Shown: positions 15,913-24,267 of the stretch, piece after piece
Layout: each line of letters begins with the position of its first letter
Numbering within the stretch: the stretch's first letter is position 1
Source of the DNA: Actinoplanes sp. L3-i22
GTDB taxonomy: Bacteria > Actinomycetota > Actinomycetes > Mycobacteriales > Micromonosporaceae
Reading direction: 5' to 3'
Length of the DNA: 64,000 nucleotides
Assembly (NCBI RefSeq): GCF_019704555.1
Contig: NZ_AP024745.1
Location: 6,146,501 to 6,210,500, forward strand
Notes under the pieces: model-generated
What the model was told of the DNA's origin: nothing
Databases searched by the model: none
What the model saw: only the letters and a program-made list of their open reading frames with translations
Position numbers and translations under genes: made by a program

Positions 15913-17184
15913 ATGGAACGGCGCAAAATTCTCGGATTGGCCGGCGCGGGCGCGGCCGGTGTCGCAGCCGCCGGCGCCGGGGCGTTTGCCCTGACACATC
16001 ACGACAACGCCTCGGCCGGCGCGTCCACGGACGCTGTCGACGCGGCCGGGTCGATCGCGTTCTACGGGGCCAAGCAGGCCGGGATCGTGACGCCGGCCCA
16101 GGACCGGCTGCACTTCTGCGCCTTCGACGTGATCACCGACGACAAGGCCGCGCTGATCGACATGCTGCAGGACTGGACGGCCGCCGCCGCCCGGATGACG
16201 CAGGGTCAGGACGCCGGCACGTTCGGCGCGGTCGGCGGCTCCCTGGAAGCGCCGCCGGACGACACCGGCGAGGCGCTCGGGCTGCCCGCCTCCGGCCTGA
16301 CCCTGACGATCGGCTTCGGGCCGACGCTGTTCCGCACCGAGCAGGGCAAGGACCGCTTCGGCATCGCCGCGAAACGCCCGGCCGCCCTGGCCGACCTGCC
16401 GAAGTTCCCCCGGGACACGCTGGAGGCGGCGATCTCCGGCGGCGACATCGGCGTCCAGGCGTGCGCCCACGACCCGCAGGTCGCCGTGCACGCCATCCGC
16501 AACCTGGCCCGGATCGGCATGGGCAAGGTCAGCGTCCGCTGGTCCCAGCTCGGCTTCGGCCGCACCTCGTCGACGTCCCGCTCGCAGGCCACCCCGCGGA
16601 ACCTGTTCGGCTTCAAGGACGGCACCCGCAACCTCAAGGCCGAGGACACCCCGCTGCTCGACGAGCACCTGTGGGCCCAGCCCGGCGACGGCCCGGACTG
16701 GATGACCGGCGGGTCCTACCTGGTCACCCGCAAGATCCGGATGCTGGTCGAGACCTGGGACCGCTCGCCGCTGGCCGAGCAGCAGACGATCATCGGCCGG
16801 GACAAGGGCGAGGGCGCCCCGCTGACCGGCAAACTGGAGCACGACGAGCCGGACTTCGCCGCCCGCGACGGCGAGGACCAGCCGGTCATCCCGGTCGACT
16901 CGCACCTGCGGCTGGCCCACCCGGACCAGAACGGCGGTGCCCGGCTGCTGCGCCGCGGCTACAACTTCGTCGACGGCTCGGACGGGCTGGGCCGCCTGAA
17001 CGCCGGGCTGTTCTTCATGGCGTACCAGCGCAACCCGCACAAGCAGTTCGTCCCGGTGCAGAACACACTGGCCAAGACGGACGCGCTCAACGAGTACATC
17101 CGGCACGTCTCCAGCGGCCTGTTCGCCTGCCCGCCCGGCCTGCTCGCCGCCGACGACTACTGGGGCCGCACCCTGTTCGCCTGA
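15913..17184 (+). CDS. efeB: EfeB, Tat-exported DyP-type haem peroxidase
   Basis: This is a 423-residue DyP-type peroxidase exported by the Tat pathway: the N-terminus ERRKILGLAGAGAAG carries the twin arginine followed by a hydrophobic stretch and an alanine-rich cleavage zone near residue 30. The DyP signature GFKDGTRNL (catalytic Asp in GxxDG) is at about residue 236, and the haem-ligand region SHLRLAHPDQNGG plus RRGYNFVDG lies about 100 residues later. EfeB is proposed to oxidise ferrous iron or to release iron from haem for EfeO/EfeU. GAAGGG is about 9 bp ahead of the ATG. A dispersed repeat separates it from efeO, so it may be transcribed partly on its own. Confidence 0.94.
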   Translation: MERRKILGLAGAGAAGVAAAGAGAFALTHHDNASAGASTDAVDAAGSIAFYGAKQAGIVTPAQDRLHFCAFDVITDDKAALIDMLQDWTAAAARMTQGQDAGTFGAVGGSLEAPPDDTGEALGLPASGLTLTIGFGPTLFRTEQGKDRFGIAAKRPAALADLPKFPRDTLEAAISGGDIGVQACAHDPQVAVHAIRNLARIGMGKVSVRWSQLGFGRTSSTSRSQATPRNLFGFKDGTRNLKAEDTPLLDEHLWAQPGDGPDWMTGGSYLVTRKIRMLVETWDRSPLAEQQTIIGRDKGEGAPLTGKLEHDEPDFAARDGEDQPVIPVDSHLRLAHPDQNGGARLLRRGYNFVDGSDGLGRLNAGLFFMAYQRNPHKQFVPVQNTLAKTDALNEYIRHVSSGLFACPPGLLAADDYWGRTLFA

Positions 17185-17422
17185 CCACCACCCGGCGCCC
17201 GCCGTCACCGCCCGCCCCGACCGCCCACTCCGCGCCCCGCCGTCGCTGCCCATCCTGACCGCCCACCCCGCGCCCAACGCCCTGACCGCGCGTCGCCGGC
17301 GCCGCCCGCCCGGACCATCCGCACCGCGCCCCGCCCGCCTTGCTCAGCCTCGGCCACCGGCGGCGCGGGCGGACCAGCGGGGCGACTCGGGCGGGGTGGT
17401 GGCGGTCAGTGCCAGGCGGCGG
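17185..17422. other. C-rich low-complexity intergenic tract
   Basis: This 238-bp tract between efeB and the M56 peptidase gene is dominated by CCGCCC/GACCGCCC strings in the first 130 bp. No credible gene or hairpin with a T-run is seen. The last 22 bp overlap a 17-bp tandem repeat that copies the end of the peptidase gene. Confidence 0.6.
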
Positions 17423-17434
17423 TCAGTGCCAGGC
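17401..17434. repeat. 17-bp perfect tandem repeat at the stop codon of the M56 gene
   Basis: GGCGGTCAGTGCCAGGC occurs at 17401-17417 and again at 17418-17434. The second copy contains the real stop (TGA at 17425-17423) and last codons of the minus-strand peptidase; the first copy repeats them downstream. Confidence 0.9.
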
Positions 17435-18319
17435 AGCGGTCATCAGCTGGATCAGGTCGAGGGTGGCCTCGCCGGTCCAGATCACCGAACTCAGCGCGAC
17501 CAGGGCCGGCAGCAGCACGAACACGGCCGGGGCGACCGGCGGCTTCGGGCGCAGCAGCAGGGCGACCCGGCGGGGCACCACGCCGCCCGGGGCCGCCGCG
17601 TGCAGGGCGGCCGCGAACGGGCTGCCCGCTCCGGCCAGGGCCGCGACCCCGATGGCGTGCGCGAGCGTCCGGCGGCTGCCCAGGTTGGTGGCGGCGCGCT
17701 CGTCGGCGGCCCGCTCGATCAGGTAGTCGACGTGCTTGCCGACCCACCACAGCGCCGGGTGCGCGGCGACCGCCAGCTCGGCCGCGCGGGCCAGGCGGTG
17801 GTGACGCTCGGCCAGGTGCGCGTGCTCGTGGGCGAGCAGCGCCTCGAACTGCGGGTCGGTGAGCAGGCCGCGCATCCCGGTGGTGACCACGACGTGACCG
17901 GGATCGCCCGGGACCGCGAACGCCCGCGGCGCCTCGTCCGGGAGCATGACCAGGCCGCCCGGGCCGCCGACCGGCACCATCGCGAGGACCCGGCGCTGCC
18001 GCCGCCAGCGCCAGGTCACCGAGGCGAGGCCGCCGATCAGCAGGGCCAGGCTGAGCCACGGCACCCACTCGACGCCGGCCGTGTCGGCGGCGACCACCGA
18101 GGCCGACCAGCCGAACAGGCGCCCGACCGCGGGGACCTGGGCGAGCGCGTGCGCGGACAGGAGCAGCAGGTTGATCGTGCTGGTCACCGCGACGGTCACC
18201 GCCGACCAGGCGACCACCGCGGCGGCCCGGCCCGGGGCGAGCCGGTCGGCGAGCAGCCGCGCCACGATCACGGCCAGCGGCGGAACGATCACCACCGACC
18301 ACAGAAAATGATCGAACAT
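17423..18319 (-). CDS. M56 (BlaR1-like) membrane metallopeptidase
   Basis: This 298-residue membrane protein has an embedded zinc peptidase domain. The catalytic motif is HEHAH in EALLAHEHAHLAERHHRL (about residues 160-176), with the third ligand in YLIERAADERAA. At least four hydrophobic helices flank it (residues ~5-25, 33-58, 88-106 and a C-terminal one). It lacks the penicillin-binding sensor domain of BlaR1. Small M56 proteins of this kind are normally next to a BlaI-type repressor, which they inactivate by proteolysis. Here a BlaI gene lies on the opposite strand 1.1 kb away. The ATG at 18319 follows GGAGATG-rich sequence closely; no better start is seen. Confidence 0.9.
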   Translation of the reverse strand: MFDHFLWSVVIVPPLAVIVARLLADRLAPGRAAAVVAWSAVTVAVTSTINLLLLSAHALAQVPAVGRLFGWSASVVAADTAGVEWVPWLSLALLIGGLASVTWRWRRQRRVLAMVPVGGPGGLVMLPDEAPRAFAVPGDPGHVVVTTGMRGLLTDPQFEALLAHEHAHLAERHHRLARAAELAVAAHPALWWVGKHVDYLIERAADERAATNLGSRRTLAHAIGVAALAGAGSPFAAALHAAAPGGVVPRRVALLLRPKPPVAPAVFVLLPALVALSSVIWTGEATLDLIQLMTAAWH

Positions 18320-18401
18320 CTCCCCACCCTTCCCGCGTGCTCCTGCGATGCTCTCACTCCCCCGCCGCGATCGCGCATCGCACCTCGTAGGGTGATCATC
18401 C

Positions 18402-19028
18402 GTGACCGACGACGAACCCGCCGCGGGCAGAGGCCAGGACCACGACGAGCCGGCCGCCGACGCCACCCCGGACCGCAACGGGACGGCCACGGGTGCCGCC
18501 CCGGACCGCGCCGCCCCAGACCGTGCCGAGCCGACCGCGCCCAACGGCCAGAACCATGACAAGCCGGACGCGGCCGCACATCGTGCCGAGCCTTCCGCGG
18601 GCAGCGGCCCGGACAGTGACGGGCCGGCCCGCCCGGGGCCGGACGAGGTGGGTGGGTGCACGGTGACGGTGTGCCGGGACTGCTGCTGCGGGAGTGCGAG
18701 CAAGCACCCGGCCGTGGACCACGACGCCCAGATCGACCGGCTGCGGGCCAAACTCGGCCCGGGCCATCGGATCCGGACCAGCGACTGCCTGGACGTCTGC
18801 GCCCAGTCGAACGCGGTGGTCGTGCAGCCGGCGCCGCAGGCCCGCCGGGACGGGGCCCGGCCGGTGTGGTTCGGGCTGGTGCTCGACGACGTGGTCCTCG
18901 ACGACATCGCCGGCTGGGTGGCGGCGGGCGGACCCGGACGCGCCGGCCTGTCCGACGCCCTGGAACTGTCCGTGATCACCCCGCCGGCCCAGCCCGGCGC
19001 GGCACCCGCGATCCCCGGCCGGCCGTGA
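18402..19028 (+). CDS. Thioredoxin-like (2Fe-2S) ferredoxin domain protein with a low-complexity N-terminus
   Basis: This is a 208-residue cytoplasmic protein. Residues 1-85 are low-complexity Asp/Pro/Ala-rich sequence without hydrophobic core, and residues ~86-155 are the folded domain. Its cysteines, CTVTVCRDCCCGS and later TSDCLDVCAQSN, match the C-x(n)-C...C-x3-C layout of thioredoxin-like [2Fe-2S] ferredoxins, proteins used as electron carriers or cobalamin/metal-cluster accessories. The extended N-tail resembles a linker and may be a misassigned start, but no internal start with a good ribosome site is obvious. It is divergent from the M56 gene and upstream of the 81-bp palindromic element. 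Confidence 0.75.
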   Translation: MTDDEPAAGRGQDHDEPAADATPDRNGTATGAAPDRAAPDRAEPTAPNGQNHDKPDAAAHRAEPSAGSGPDSDGPARPGPDEVGGCTVTVCRDCCCGSASKHPAVDHDAQIDRLRAKLGPGHRIRTSDCLDVCAQSNAVVVQPAPQARRDGARPVWFGLVLDDVVLDDIAGWVAAGGPGRAGLSDALELSVITPPAQPGAAPAIPGRP

Positions 19029-19053
19029 CGGCTGTTCCGGCGCGCTTGAACCG

Positions 19054-19134
19054 CCGTGAGCGCCAGCCGGGACCGCGAGCCGCGCCGCGACCTCACACCC
19101 AGCCGCGCCTCGCGCTACCGGCTGGCGCTCACGG
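19054..19134. repeat. 81-bp palindromic element with 17-bp perfect inverted ends
   Basis: CCGTGAGCGCCAGCCGG (19054-19070) is exactly complementary to CCGGCTGGCGCTCACGG (19118-19134). The inner part also pairs (CGCGAG with CTCGCG), so the whole could form one long hairpin. It sits 25 bp after the ferredoxin gene stop. It could be a strong transcription terminator or a small non-coding mobile palindrome; no T-run follows on either side. Confidence 0.85.
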
Positions 19135-19230
19135 CTCTTCCCGAGCCCGAAAACAACCCTCACCACCAGCCCGGACCGCAGGGCGCGGCTGGGGCTGGAC
19201 CCGGCAACCCGCTCGCGTGGGTCCTTTGAA

Positions 19231-19369
19231 ACCGCAACCACCCACGGACATCGCCCTGTAGGGCCTCGCGCTCTGGGCGCCCCGGCGCCCTTGCGAGGCC
19301 CGGAAGGGTCCCCGCGGGAGCGACGATCAGTTATCGGCCGCAGCATAGGCAAAAATGAAGTTGATCTTC
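19231..19369 (+). repeat. Dispersed intergenic repeat, copy B
   Basis: It begins ACCGCAACCACCCACGGACA, shared almost exactly with copy C (34387), and ends TTGATCTTC. The middle TGGGCGCCCCGGCGCCC can form a hairpin, followed by GCCCGGAAGGGTCCCCGCGG and GAGCGACGATCAGTTAT. It lies between the ferredoxin gene and blaI, so it may carry part of the blaI promoter or upstream termination. Confidence 0.92.
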
Positions 19370-19417
19370 CAAAGGGTGGATTCTCGATTTCACAGCATCG
19401 ATCGATAGAGTCGTCCG

Positions 19418-19771
19418 GTGAGCAGACGGCGGCCCGGCCAGTTGGAGTCGGAGATCATGGCGGTGCTCGGCGAGTCCGGCGGCCCGATGACGCCGGGTGA
19501 GGTCCGCGACCGTCTGGATCCGTCCGGTGAGCTCTCCTACAGCACCGTCGTCACCACGCTGACCAGGCTGTACGAGAAGGGCTCAGCGTCGCGGCACCGG
19601 GCCGGGCGCGCGTTTCGCTACGGTGCGCCACACGGTCCGGCCGGCCTGGTCGCCGACCGGATGACCCGGCTGCTGTCGGACGAGGCCGATCGCGCGTCGG
19701 TGCTGCGCCGCTTCGTCGGGAACCTGGACGCGACGGACGAGCAGCTGCTGCGGGACCTGCTCAGCGAGTGA
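19418..19771 (+). CDS. BlaI/MecI/CopY family repressor
   Basis: This 117-residue winged-helix repressor has LESEIMAVLGESGGPMTPGEVRDRL, LSYSTVVTTLTRLYEKGSASRHRAGRAFRYG (recognition helix and wing), and a C-terminal dimerisation helix ending EQLLRDLLSE. BlaI proteins are cleaved or released through an M56 partner; the candidate partner is at 17423-18319 on the other strand, an unusual split arrangement. The GTG at 19418 is the only fitting start. ATCGATCGAT (19397-19406) directly upstream is a possible operator core. The end is 24 bp from the convergent DUF1707 gene. Confidence 0.9.
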   Translation: MSRRRPGQLESEIMAVLGESGGPMTPGEVRDRLDPSGELSYSTVVTTLTRLYEKGSASRHRAGRAFRYGAPHGPAGLVADRMTRLLSDEADRASVLRRFVGNLDATDEQLLRDLLSE

Positions 19772-19795
19772 CCGCCGGCAGGTGCCCGAAAGAGA

Positions 19796-20356
19796 TCAGC
19801 GAGTGAGCTCGGGCGGCCGGGAGACCACCTCGACCGACGCGAACCACGACGTGACGCTGATCCGCACGACCGGCGTGCCGGGCACCCGGGGCACCGGCGC
19901 GAGCTTCATCTCCCGGGAGCTGAACGCGCTCAGCCCGGACAGGTCCACCTCGACGCCCTCCGGCACGATCACGGTCAGCTCACCGAAGGTGACGGTGCCG
20001 ACGATCTCGATCACGTCCGCGCCGGTCAGCACCGCCCGCAGGTCGAACTCGGTGGAGCCGAAGACGGTGTGTGCGCGCACCGACCGGTCCCGCATCCGCC
20101 AGCGCCCGCGCCGGGTCGTCTGACTGAAAACGGTCACCACCCGGTCGACCGTGCCGGCGGAGCCGACGATCGGCTGCGCGGCCAGGCCCTCGGTGGTGCG
20201 GGCCAGGTCGGTGTCGGTCTCGGCGGCCCAGACGGCGCCGACCCGGACGCTGAACTCCTCCAGCGTCAGGCGGCCCTCGCCGCACGCGCGCTGCAGAAGC
20301 TCGGCCACTCGTTCACGGTCGCCGTCGGAGATCGGCGCCGGCACAGGAAGTCCCAC
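19796..20356 (-). CDS. DUF1707 protein with LiaF-like C-terminal domain
   Basis: This is a 186-residue protein. Residues ~10-60 form a DUF1707 domain: ISDGDRERVAELLQRACGEGRLTLEEFSVRVGAVW. It is an actinobacterial module often placed at the N-terminus of membrane-associated proteins. The C-terminal half (HTVFGSTEFDLRAVLTGADVIEIVGTVTFGELTVIVPEGVEVDL) is a beta-helical cell-wall-stress (DUF2154/LiaF-C-like) domain. No membrane helix is evident. The role is probably envelope-stress related, by analogy with LiaF. The GTG at 20356 begins VGLPVPAPISDGDRE. Confidence 0.82.
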   Translation of the reverse strand: MGLPVPAPISDGDRERVAELLQRACGEGRLTLEEFSVRVGAVWAAETDTDLARTTEGLAAQPIVGSAGTVDRVVTVFSQTTRRGRWRMRDRSVRAHTVFGSTEFDLRAVLTGADVIEIVGTVTFGELTVIVPEGVEVDLSGLSAFSSREMKLAPVPRVPGTPVVRISVTSWFASVEVVSRPPELTR

Positions 20357-20422
20357 GGCGCAGACCCTACCGCCGGTCCCCTTGACGCGGTGTCCGGGAG
20401 GAACTGACAAACTTGCAGGATC

Positions 20423-22909
20423 ATGACGCTGACCGATCGCCTTCCCGGAACCCCTGAACCCGACGCCGTCTTCGAAGCCTTCCAGGCCTGGGTGGCGGAG
20501 CAGGGCATCGTCCTGTACCCGCATCAGGAGGAGGCGCTGATCGAGATCGCGACCGGCTCCAACGTCATCCTGAACACCCCGACCGGCTCGGGGAAGAGCC
20601 TGGTCGCCGCCGGCGCGCACTTCGCCGCGCTGGCCGAGGGCCGCACCACCTTCTACACCGCGCCGATCAAGGCGCTGGTCAGCGAGAAGTTCTTCGCGCT
20701 CTGCGAGATCTTCGGCGCGCACAACGTCGGCATGCTGACCGGGGACGCCAGCGTCAACGCGGATGCCCCGATCATCTGCTGCACCGCGGAGATCCTGGCG
20801 AACCTGGCGCTGCGCGAGGGCGCCGACGCCGACGTCGGCCAGGTGGTGATGGACGAGTTCCACTTCTACGCCGAGCCGGACCGCGGCTGGGCCTGGCAGG
20901 TGCCGCTGATCGAGCTGCCGCAGGCCCAGTTCCTGCTGATGTCGGCGACGCTCGGCGACACCACCCGGTTCGTCGACGACCTGAGCCGGCGCACCGGCCG
21001 GTCGACGTCGGTGGTCAGCAACACCGAGCGCCCGGTCCCGCTGCTGTTCGAGTACGCGATGACCCCGCTGCACGAGACGATCGAGGAGCTGCTCAACACC
21101 AAGCAGGCGCCGGTCTACATCGTGCACTTCACCCAGGCCGCCGCCCTGGAACGCGCCCAGTCGCTGATGAGTATCAACATGAGCTCCAAGGCCGAGAAGG
21201 AGGCGATCGCCGCCGCGATCGGCAGCTTCCGGTTCACCGCCGGCTTCGGGCGCACGCTGACCCGCCTGGTCCGGCACGGTATCGGCGTGCACCACGCCGG
21301 CATGCTGCCGAAGTACCGGCGGCTGGTCGAGACGCTCGCCCAGGCCGGCCTGCTCAAGGTGATCTGCGGGACGGACACCCTCGGCGTCGGCATCAACGTG
21401 CCGATCCGCACGGTGCTGTTCACCGGCCTGTCGAAGTACGACGGGGTGAAGACCCGGCTGCTCAAGGCGCGCGAGTTCCACCAGATCGCGGGCCGGGCCG
21501 GCCGGGCCGGGTTCGACACCCTGGGCACCGTGATCGTGCAGGCCCCGGACCACGTGATCGACAACGAGCGGGCCCTGGCCAAGGCCGGCGACGACCCGAA
21601 GAAGCGGCGCAAGGTGGTCCGGAAGAAGCCGCCGGAGGGGCAGATCGGCTACAGCCGGCCCACCTTCGACCGGCTGGTCGAGGCCGACCCCGAGCCGCTC
21701 ACCTCGTCGTTCCAGGTCTCGCACGCCATGCTGCTGAACGTGCTGGCCCGCGAGGGCGACCCGTACCAGGCGATGAAGCACCTGCTCACCGACAACCACG
21801 AGGACCGGCCCCGGCAGCTCAAGCACATCCGCCGGGCGGTCGCGATCGCCCGCGCGCTGGTCGCCGGCGGCGTCATCGAGCGCACCGGGGACGGCCTCTA
21901 CAAGCTGGTCGACGATCTGCAGCTGGACTTCGCGCTGAACCAGGCGCTGTCGCCGTTCGCGCTGGCCTGCCTGGAGCTGCTCGACAAGGAGTCCCCGGAG
22001 TACCCGCTGGACGTCGTCTCGGTGATCGAGGCGACCCTGGAGGACCCGCGGCAGGTGCTCTCCGCGCAGCGGCAGAAGGCCCGCGGCGAGGCCGTCAACC
22101 AGATGAAGTCCGACGGCATCGAGTACGAGGAGCGGATGACGCTGCTCGAGGACGTGACCTGGCCGCGGCCGCTGCTGGAGCTGCTCGAGGGGGCGTACGA
22201 GACGTACCGGCGGGGTCACCCGTACGTCGCCGACTACGAGATCAAGCCGAAGTCCGTGGTCCGCGACATGTACGAGCGGGCCATGACGTTCACCGAGTAC
22301 GTGTCGTTCTACGGCCTGTCCCGCTCCGAGGGCCTGGTCCTGCGCTACCTGGCCGACGCGTTCCGGGCGCTGCGGCAGACGGTGCCGGAGGACGCCCGTA
22401 CGGAGGAGTTGGGTGACCTGATCGAGTGGCTCGGCGAGCTGGTCCGGCAGGTCGACTCCAGCCTGCTCGACGAGTGGGAGCGGCTGCGCAACCCGGGCGC
22501 CGTCATCGAGGAGGTCCGCATCGACGACAAGCCGCCGGCGGTCACCCGCAACGTGCGCGCGTTCAAGGTGCTGGTCCGCAACGCCATGTTCCGCCGGGTC
22601 GAGCTGGCCGCGATGAGCCGCTACCAGGAGCTGGGCGAGCTGGACGCGGAGTCCGGCTGGACCGCGGACCGCTGGCGCACGGCGATCGACGAGTACTTCG
22701 ACGAGTACGACTCGCTGGGCACCGGCGGGTCGGCCCGCGGCCCGCAGCTGATCCAGATCGAGCAGGGCACCACGGTCTGGACGGTCCGGCAGGTCTTCGA
22801 GGACCCGAACGGCGACCACGACTGGGGCATCGACGCCACGATCGACCTGGCCGAGTCCGACGAGCTGGGCGGCGCCGCCATCACGGTCGTGGCGGTCGGC
22901 CCGCACTAG
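20423..22909 (+). CDS. Ski2-like DEAD/DEAH-box helicase with DUF3516-type C-terminus
   Basis: This is an 828-residue superfamily 2 helicase. Motif I is TPTGSGKSLVAA (about residues 49-60), motif II is DEFH in VVMDEFHFYAEP, motif III is LMSATLGD, and motif VI is FHQIAGRAGRAGFDTLG. The long C-terminal region (MLLNVLAREGDPYQAMKHLL, IKPKSVVRDMYERAMTFTEYVSFYGLSRSEG) corresponds to the DUF3516 domain found in actinobacterial Ski2-like helicases. It probably unwinds structured RNA or RNA/DNA in decay or repair; the substrate is unproven. The ATG at 20423 is 66 bp from the divergent DUF1707 start. It appears monocistronic. Confidence 0.92.
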   Translation: MTLTDRLPGTPEPDAVFEAFQAWVAEQGIVLYPHQEEALIEIATGSNVILNTPTGSGKSLVAAGAHFAALAEGRTTFYTAPIKALVSEKFFALCEIFGAHNVGMLTGDASVNADAPIICCTAEILANLALREGADADVGQVVMDEFHFYAEPDRGWAWQVPLIELPQAQFLLMSATLGDTTRFVDDLSRRTGRSTSVVSNTERPVPLLFEYAMTPLHETIEELLNTKQAPVYIVHFTQAAALERAQSLMSINMSSKAEKEAIAAAIGSFRFTAGFGRTLTRLVRHGIGVHHAGMLPKYRRLVETLAQAGLLKVICGTDTLGVGINVPIRTVLFTGLSKYDGVKTRLLKAREFHQIAGRAGRAGFDTLGTVIVQAPDHVIDNERALAKAGDDPKKRRKVVRKKPPEGQIGYSRPTFDRLVEADPEPLTSSFQVSHAMLLNVLAREGDPYQAMKHLLTDNHEDRPRQLKHIRRAVAIARALVAGGVIERTGDGLYKLVDDLQLDFALNQALSPFALACLELLDKESPEYPLDVVSVIEATLEDPRQVLSAQRQKARGEAVNQMKSDGIEYEERMTLLEDVTWPRPLLELLEGAYETYRRGHPYVADYEIKPKSVVRDMYERAMTFTEYVSFYGLSRSEGLVLRYLADAFRALRQTVPEDARTEELGDLIEWLGELVRQVDSSLLDEWERLRNPGAVIEEVRIDDKPPAVTRNVRAFKVLVRNAMFRRVELAAMSRYQELGELDAESGWTADRWRTAIDEYFDEYDSLGTGGSARGPQLIQIEQGTTVWTVRQVFEDPNGDHDWGIDATIDLAESDELGGAAITVVAVGPH

Positions 22910-22919
22910 GTTCCGCGGT

Positions 22920-22951
22920 ACGGGCATGTACCACTACCGGCACATGCCCGT
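22920..22951. promoter_or_regulatory. 10-bp perfect inverted repeat between helicase and XRE gene
   Basis: ACGGGCATGT (22920-22929) pairs with ACATGCCCGT (22942-22951) across a 12-bp spacer. It starts 11 bp after the helicase stop and ends 9 bp before a GTG/ATG start region. It could be a factor-independent hairpin terminator, but the position fits an operator for the following XRE gene equally well. TACCGT at 22954-22959 could be the -10 element. Confidence 0.6.
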
Positions 22952-22966
22952 CCTACCGTCGTGGGC

Positions 22967-24208
22967 ATGACGCCACGACCCACCGCCGACCCGACCATCG
23001 GCGACCGGATCCGGGACCGCCGCCTGCGGCGGGGCTGGAGCATCCGGCACGCCGCCAGCCGCGCCGGCGTCTCGCACGCCACCTGGAGCCGGATCGAGCG
23101 GGGGCTGCAGGCCGCCGACAACCGGTTCATGCTCGCCGACCTGGCCGGTGCGCTGGACTGCTCGCCGGCCGAGCTGGCCGGGACCGCGGTGCCGGCCGGG
23201 GACCGGGAGGCGGTCGCGGCACACGCCGCGGTCCACGGGATCCGGCAGGCCCTGGTCGAGCTGGACCTGTCCGCCGACCCGGCCGCGCCGCACACCTCAT
23301 CCGCGCCCGATTTGTCCACTCCAGCCGAGGCCCCAATGGCCGAGCTAACGCGGAAAGTCGCGATCATCGACTCGCTGCGGCAGGGCTGCGACTATGCGGG
23401 CGCGGGCCGGCTCCTCCCGGAGGTGCTGCGCGGCCTGCACCTCGCCGTGGCCGGTGAAGACGGCGGCCAGGCGTTGCGGCTGCTCTGCGACGCCACCTTC
23501 ATCGCCTCCTCGGTGCTGCGCAATCTCGGCCATCCGGCCGAGTCCTGGCTGGGCGCGGAGCGCTGCAAGGACGCGGCCGATGCCGCTCAAGACCCGATTC
23601 TGCAGGGGTACGCGGCCTACGCGCGCGCCAGCGCGGCCAGCGCCTGCGGCTCCTACGAGCGCGCCTACGCCCTGGCCGCCCGGGCGGTCGACGCGCTCAC
23701 CCCGTACCTCGGGCGGCCCGGCGGCCCGGAGATGACCGGCTCGCTGCAGCTGATCTGCGCCTACGCGAGCCGGGGCGGCAAACGCCCGGACGACAGCCGG
23801 GCCTGGTCCGCCGAGGCCGCCGCGCTGGCCGCCCGGACCGGCGAGACCACGACGCTGGGCCTGTTCTTCGGCCCCACGAACGTCAGGATCTGGCGGATCG
23901 GCATCGAGGCCGACGGCGACGACGCCGCGCTGGCCGCCACGATCGCCCGGGACACCGACCCGGCGGTCCTCCCGGTCGGCTTCCGCCAGGTGTTCTTCTA
24001 CGCGGACACCGCCCGCGCGCTCGCCCGGCTGCGCAACCGGGACCGGGAGGCGATCCGCTTCCTGCTCACCGCGGAGCGGGTGGCGCCCCAGCACGTCCAC
24101 ACGTCGTCGCTGGTCCAGGAGACCGCGCGAGCCCTGCTGGACCGCTCCCGCCGGATGGCCGGCGGCACCGAGCTGCGAGCCCTCTGCGAACGCCTCCAGA
24201 TCGGCTGA
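22967..24208 (+). CDS. XRE-family regulator with TPR-like C-terminal region
   Basis: This 413-residue protein has an N-terminal helix-turn-helix (IRDRRLRRGWSIRHAASRAGVSHATWSRIERGLQAADN, residues ~15-55) followed by a long all-helical region of TPR-like hairpins (for example ILQGYAAYARASAASACGSYERAYALAARAVDAL and WSAEAAALAARTGETTTLG). This architecture is abundant in Micromonosporaceae and Streptomyces regulators; ligands are often peptides or small signals. The ATG at 22967 or GTG at 22961 is possible; a TACCGT hexamer 7 bp before the ATG supports a leaderless start. No linked target gene is evident. Confidence 0.85.
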   Translation: MTPRPTADPTIGDRIRDRRLRRGWSIRHAASRAGVSHATWSRIERGLQAADNRFMLADLAGALDCSPAELAGTAVPAGDREAVAAHAAVHGIRQALVELDLSADPAAPHTSSAPDLSTPAEAPMAELTRKVAIIDSLRQGCDYAGAGRLLPEVLRGLHLAVAGEDGGQALRLLCDATFIASSVLRNLGHPAESWLGAERCKDAADAAQDPILQGYAAYARASAASACGSYERAYALAARAVDALTPYLGRPGGPEMTGSLQLICAYASRGGKRPDDSRAWSAEAAALAARTGETTTLGLFFGPTNVRIWRIGIEADGDDAALAATIARDTDPAVLPVGFRQVFFYADTARALARLRNRDREAIRFLLTAERVAPQHVHTSSLVQETARALLDRSRRMAGGTELRALCERLQIG

Positions 24209-24267
24209 CCGCCCGCGCGCCAACCGGCACCCGGCCCACCGACGGCGAGTCCTGGGAAGTCCGGGAT

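Noticed and set aside
19054..19134. Insertion sequence with terminal inverted repeats
   Set aside because: Only 47 bp between the ends and no transposase; a MITE-like or hairpin element at most.
22920..22951. Intrinsic terminator of the helicase gene
   Set aside because: No T-run follows the hairpin; kept only as a possible operator or structure.
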